In this document: one piece after another, positions 60,823 to 64,000 of the stretch
Layout of the letters: every line of letters starts with the position of its first letter
Position numbering within the stretch: position 1 is the first letter of the stretch
Notes under the pieces: generated by a model
What the model was told of the DNA's origin: nothing
The model's input: the letters and a program-made list of their open reading frames with translations, nothing else
Databases searched by the model: none
Origin: Saccharopolyspora flava
Lineage (GTDB): Bacteria; Actinomycetota; Actinomycetes; Mycobacteriales; Pseudonocardiaceae
Direction: 5' to 3'
Assembly (NCBI RefSeq): GCF_900116135.1
Contig: NZ_FOZX01000007.1
Coordinates: 62,001 to 126,000 of the forward strand
DNA: 64,000 nucleotides
Position numbers and translations under genes: made by a program

Positions 60823-60955
60823 TCCGCAGCGCCACCGCCGCCCGCAACCCCCCACCCCTCCCACAGCCTCGACCACTCTCGACTCGACGGCGAGTGCTCC
60901 GACGGCGGCTGCTCGTCGTTTCTCGCCGTCGTCCTCGGTGATCTCTCGGGTGCTC

Positions 60956-60993
60956 GGGGTGGGGGAAGTTTTCATGAAAACTTCCCCCACCCC
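60956..60993. repeat. Perfect 38-bp palindrome centred on GTTTTCATGAAAAC
   Basis: Nineteen bases on each side of 60974.5 are exact complements (outer GGGGTGGGGGAAG, centre TTTTCATGAAAA). As RNA it would be a very stable hairpin followed by few T residues. Two more palindromes with the same 14-bp centre follow within 150 bases. Confidence 0.85.
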
Positions 60994-61074
60994 GGAACCG
61001 GGGACATTCGGGTGAGAACCGTCGTCTTCCGAGGTGAGAGACGTGTTCTCGGAGACTCTCGGTGTCGGGGGGAT

Positions 61075-61096
61075 GACAGTTTTCATGAAAACTGTC
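61075..61096. repeat. Perfect 22-bp palindrome with the same centre
   Basis: GACAG plus GTTTTCATGAAAAC-type centre plus CTGTC form an exact 22-bp palindrome. The outer GACAGTTTT is the same as the outer stem of the dispersed 32-nt-core element, which hints at a common origin or shared binding protein. Confidence 0.85.
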
Positions 61097-61115
61097 GTTC
61101 TCCGGGGGACGGGAG

Positions 61116-61129
61116 GTTTTCATGAAAAC
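61116..61129. repeat. 14-bp palindrome GTTTTCATGAAAAC with degenerate outer arms
   Basis: The third copy has the same 14-bp centre; flanks GGGAG and CTGTCCCCC pair only in part. Its centre lies 37 bases after that of the 22-bp palindrome and about 100 bases before the start of the lipoprotein gene. Confidence 0.75.
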
Positions 61130-61220
61130 TGTCCCCCAACCGCACCATCCGAGATCACGTCTCAGGTACTACCGTGAGGAACGGGAGGAATCGGACGGGG
61201 GTCGGAGGTAGGGAGTGGGG

Positions 61221-62249
61221 ATGCGTTCACGGCTCTCGGCAGTCGTTCTCGTGCTGCTGGTCATCGCGGCCGGGTGTGCGGGTGAACCGGCGCCGGCGCG
61301 TGCGGTCGAGCCCGCTGCGGTCGAAGGGCTGACCACGCCGTGGTCGGTGGTGTTCGCCGGTGGCACGCCGATCATCAGTGAGCGGGACACCGGGCGGATC
61401 GTCGAGGTCGACCCGGGTGGGCGGGTCCGCGAGGTCGGGGTGATTCCTGGTGTGGTGGCCTCGGGGGAGAGCGGGCTGCTCGGGCTGGCGCTGCGCGACG
61501 GGCACCTCTACGCCTACTCCACCGGCGCGGACGGCAACCGCATCCAGCGCTACCCGCTGCTCGGCGCGCCCGGATCGTTCCAGCTGGGGCCCGGGCGCAC
61601 CCTCCTCGACCGGCTCCCGGCGGCGAGCCGCCACGACGGCGGGCGGATCGCCTTCGGCCCCGACGGGATGCTGCACGCCGCCGTCGGCGACGCCGGTGAC
61701 AGCGCCTCGTCCCAGGACCTGTCCTCCCTCGGCGGCAAGATCCTGCGCATGACGCCCGACGGCGGCGTCCCGCCCGACAACCCGTTCCCCGGATCGCTGG
61801 TGCTCAGCTACGGCCACCGCAACGTCCAAGGCCTCGCCTGGGGACCCGACGGCACGCTCTACGCCTCCGAGTTCGGGCAGAACACCTGGGACGAGCTCAA
61901 CATCATCCGGCCCGGTGCGAACTACGGCTGGCCCACCGTCGAAGGCATCGGCGGCGCGCCGGGCCTGACCGACCCGGTGCAGCAGTGGCCCACCGACGAG
62001 GCCAGCCCCAGCGGCATCGCGGTGCGCGGCGAGTCGCTCTACCTGGCGAACCTGCGCGGCGAACGCCTCCGCGAGGTCCCGCTGCGCGACCTCGGCACCT
62101 CCACCGAGCACTTCGTCGGCGAGCACGGCCGGTTGCGCGACGTCGCCGTCGCCCCCGACGGGACGCTGCGGGTGCTGACCAGCAACACCGACGGTCGCGG
62201 CGATCCCGCGCCGACCGACGACCGGATGCTCGCCTTTCCCGCACCCTGA
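61221..62249 (+). CDS. PQQ-type sugar/sorbosone dehydrogenase lipoprotein
   Basis: This 342-residue lipoprotein has a lipobox signal peptide (VVLVLLVIAAGC-AGEP) and a six-bladed beta-propeller of the glucose/sorbosone dehydrogenase family: GLTTPWSVVFAGGTPIISERDTGRI, ASGESGLLGLAL, HDGGRIAFGPDGMLHAAVGDAG, YGHRNVQGLAWGPDGTLYASEFGQ and NYGWPTVEG. Such enzymes use PQQ and act on aldose sugars at the cell surface. The ATG at 61221 is used; a GTG two codons earlier is possible. Many actinomycete members have no proven activity. Confidence 0.9.
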   Translation: MRSRLSAVVLVLLVIAAGCAGEPAPARAVEPAAVEGLTTPWSVVFAGGTPIISERDTGRIVEVDPGGRVREVGVIPGVVASGESGLLGLALRDGHLYAYSTGADGNRIQRYPLLGAPGSFQLGPGRTLLDRLPAASRHDGGRIAFGPDGMLHAAVGDAGDSASSQDLSSLGGKILRMTPDGGVPPDNPFPGSLVLSYGHRNVQGLAWGPDGTLYASEFGQNTWDELNIIRPGANYGWPTVEGIGGAPGLTDPVQQWPTDEASPSGIAVRGESLYLANLRGERLREVPLRDLGTSTEHFVGEHGRLRDVAVAPDGTLRVLTSNTDGRGDPAPTDDRMLAFPAP

Positions 62250-62404
62250 CCCGAAAAATGTGAACGCCCTGCTCCGCCGAAGCGCCCGCCGGTTGTGAGA
62301 CCCGAGACGAACGGCTGCCCCGAGCCGTGCGAAGTGGTTGCATGACCCCACGGCGGCCGGACCGATCCGGCCGGAAATCCGGCAGAGCGGAGGAATGGGA
62401 ACCG

Positions 62405-63436
62405 ATGGGCCACGGGGCGTTCGAGAAGACCTACGCGGCGGCCGACGACCGCTACGAGACCATGCAGTACCGCCGCGCGGGCGCCTCCGGGCTGGACCTG
62501 CCCGCGTTCTCTTTCGGCCTGTGGCAGAAGTTCGGCACCGACTACGCCTACGAGACCCAGCGCGAGATCGTGCTGCACGCCTTCGACCTGGGCATCACGC
62601 ACTTCGACAACGCCGACCGCTACGGCCCGCCGCACCGCGCCGCGCAGAAGTTCTTCGGCAAGGTGCTCGCCAAGGACCTCGCCCCCTACCGGGACGAGCT
62701 GATCCTGTCCACCAAGGCGGGCAACCCCATCGGGCCCGGCCCGTACCAGAAGGGCGGCTCCCGCAAGTCGCTGCTGTCCTCGCTGGACCACAGCCTGCGC
62801 GACCTCGGCACCGACTACGTCGACGTGTTCTACAGCCACAGCCCCGACGAGTCGACCCCGCTGGAGGAGACGGTGGGCGCGCTGGTCAGCGCGGTGCAGC
62901 AGGGCAAGGCGCTCTACGTAGGCATCTCCAACTACCAGCCCGACCGCGCCCACCGCGCCGCCGAGCTGCTGCGCGAGGCCGGGGTGCCGCTGCTGGTCCA
63001 CCAGCCCCGCTACTCGATGTTCGACCGCACGCCGGAGAACAACGGGCTGCTCGACCTCGCCGCCGACGACGGCTTCGGCCTGGTCGTCTACTCACCGCTG
63101 GCCCAGGGCCTGCTCACCGACAAGTACCTGCAGGGCGTCCCGTCCGGTGCGCGCGCCGAGAACAGCGCGTTCCTGTCGCCCGACGTCATCGACGACACCT
63201 ACCGCGCCCGCGCCGCCGCGCTCAACGAGCTCGCCCAGCAGCGCGGTCAGTCGCTGGCCCAGCTGGCGCTGCAGTGGGTGCTGCGCCGCCCGGAGGTCAC
63301 CTCGGCGCTCATCGGCGCGAGCTCGGTGTGGCAGCTCGACCACAACGTCGAGGCGCTGCGCTTCCCGGAGCTCACCGACGCGGAGCTGGCCGTGATCGAG
63401 AAGCACGGCGTGCACGGGACCGGGCTCAAGCAGTAG
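62405..63436 (+). CDS. Aldo/keto reductase, L-glyceraldehyde-3-phosphate reductase (YghZ) type
   Basis: This 343-residue reductase has the AKR tetrad (Asp/Tyr in HFDNADRYGPPHRAAQ, Lys in ILSTKAG, His in YVDVFYSHSPD) and the YghZ-like features MQYRRAGASGLDLPAFSFGLWQKFG, YSPLAQGLLTDKYL and LIGASSVWQLDHNVEAL. The ATG is preceded by GGAGGAAT. It overlaps the convergent LacI-type gene by 11 bases and may be regulated by it. Confidence 0.92.
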   Translation: MGHGAFEKTYAAADDRYETMQYRRAGASGLDLPAFSFGLWQKFGTDYAYETQREIVLHAFDLGITHFDNADRYGPPHRAAQKFFGKVLAKDLAPYRDELILSTKAGNPIGPGPYQKGGSRKSLLSSLDHSLRDLGTDYVDVFYSHSPDESTPLEETVGALVSAVQQGKALYVGISNYQPDRAHRAAELLREAGVPLLVHQPRYSMFDRTPENNGLLDLAADDGFGLVVYSPLAQGLLTDKYLQGVPSGARAENSAFLSPDVIDDTYRARAAALNELAQQRGQSLAQLALQWVLRRPEVTSALIGASSVWQLDHNVEALRFPELTDAELAVIEKHGVHGTGLKQ

Positions 63437-64000
63437 TCCGGCAGCCGCAGGAATCCCGGTGCACGAACCGGGATTCCAGCCGCACCTCGACCGGGTCGCG
63501 ACCGGGATCGTCCAGCTTGTCCAGCAGCAGCCGCAGCGCCTCGGCGCCGACCTCGCGGCTGGGCTGGGCGATCGCGGTCAGCCTCGGCGTGAACAGGTCC
63601 GCCCACGGGAAGTCGTCGAAGGCCACCAGCGCCACGTCCTCGGGCACCCGCAGCGACAGGTCCCGCACGGCGCGCATGGCGCCGATCGTCATGGCGTTGT
63701 TCGCCGCGATGATCGCCGTCGCCGGGCTCGGGCCGGTGAGCAGCTCGGACGCGGCCCGCCGCGCCGACTCGGACTCCGAGGAGCCCTCCCGGCACAGATC
63801 CGGATCGGCCTCGATGTCGTTGCGGCGCAAGCCCTCCCGGTATCCGGCCAGCCGCTCGTCGGTGGTGCTCAGCCCGGCGAGGCCGGCGACGAACCCGATC
63901 CGCCGGTGGCCCAGTTCGGCGAGGTGGTCGACCAGCGCGGCCGTGGACTCGGTGTTGTCGGTGCTGACCTGGTCGTAGTCCCCGGGCAGCACGCGGTCGG
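63426..64000 (-). CDS. LacI-family regulator, C-terminal part (cut by window edge)
   Basis: About 190 residues of the periplasmic-binding-protein-like effector domain are present: VSTDNTESTAALVDHLAELGHRRIGFVAGLAGLSTTDERLAGYREGL, TAIIAANNAMTIGAMRAV and VALVAFDDFPWADLFTPRLTAIAQPSREVG. The tail SRFVHRDSCGCRTTA is the typical LacI end. The helix-turn-helix lies outside the window. It probably senses a sugar or sugar phosphate. Confidence 0.92.
   Translation of the reverse strand, partial: DRVLPGDYDQVSTDNTESTAALVDHLAELGHRRIGFVAGLAGLSTTDERLAGYREGLRRNDIEADPDLCREGSSESESARRAASELLTGPSPATAIIAANNAMTIGAMRAVRDLSLRVPEDVALVAFDDFPWADLFTPRLTAIAQPSREVGAEALRLLLDKLDDPGRDPVEVRLESRFVHRDSCGCRTTA

Overview
The window comes from a high-GC actinomycete. 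Codon use is strongly GC3-biased, neighbouring genes often overlap by one to four bases (ATGA, GTGA, TGATG), and several promoters have actinobacterial TAnnnT -10 boxes. Gene content (dimethylglycine oxidase and sarcosine oxidase of the Arthrobacter/Corynebacterium type, FCD-type GntR, PucR-family regulators, an R2-like ligand-binding oxidase, a FAAL-PKS-carboxylase locus) fits the Pseudonocardiaceae or a relative such as Saccharopolyspora. That placement is inference. I saw no rRNA, tRNA, CRISPR array, prophage or intact insertion sequence.

Region 1 (1-12.6 kb) is a glycine betaine to pyruvate catabolic island. It holds a Rieske oxygenase with a separate Rieske ferredoxin and ferredoxin reductase, dimethylglycine oxidase, heterotetrameric sarcosine oxidase (soxB, soxD and the start of soxA), L-serine deaminase, formyl-THF deformylase, a ProP-like transporter and a GntR/FCD regulator. 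Four promoter regions carry near-identical copies of the palindrome CTGATATATCAG. In three of them it lies 8-9 bases downstream of a TACCTT -10 box, so the island reads as one repressor-controlled regulon.

Region 2 (12.7-27.5 kb) is general catabolism: an aldo/keto reductase, a TetR-controlled old-yellow-enzyme, an enoyl-CoA-hydratase-like protein divergent from an acyl-CoA dehydrogenase pair plus CoA-transferase operon, a PaaX-type regulator, a secreted hydrolase/transporter/acyl-CoA ligase operon, a universal stress protein and a LuxR-type regulator. One acyl-CoA dehydrogenase gene contains an in-frame 10 x 24-bp tandem repeat.

Region 3 (27.7-34.5 kb) joins a glutamate-decarboxylase-like enzyme and a nitrilase-family amidase to 5-oxoprolinase genes pxpA, pxpB and pxpC. 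The pxpBC genes sit in one operon with a biotin carrier and a biotin carboxylase. Region 4 (34.5-43.8 kb) has a 2-oxoacid/acetoin dehydrogenase operon whose E2 is split into a free lipoyl protein and a free alpha/beta hydrolase, a PucR-type regulator with a D-amino-acid-dehydrogenase-like enzyme, two very small genes, a Baeyer-Villiger monooxygenase and a secreted lipase.

Region 5 (44.0-58.9 kb) is the most unusual. A same-strand run encodes a Tat-exported CocE-type hydrolase, an R2-like ligand-binding oxidase, an MFS exporter, a fatty-acyl-AMP ligase, a 2153-residue PKS, an acyl-CoA carboxylase beta subunit and an exported antigen-85/EstA-type acyl esterase. The FAAL/PKS/carboxylase/acyl-transferase order and the PKS frame (ACP-KS-AT-...-ACP-TE) mirror the mycolate-condensing locus fadD32-pks13-accD4, but this PKS also has DH and KR domains. 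The likely product is an exported alpha-branched lipid that has not been assigned.

Region 6 (59-64 kb) has a second PucR-type regulator, a 640-bp palindrome-rich gap, a PQQ-type sugar dehydrogenase lipoprotein, a second aldo/keto reductase and a truncated LacI regulator. A dispersed stem-loop element with an exactly 32-nt conserved core occurs three times in the window, next to unrelated genes.
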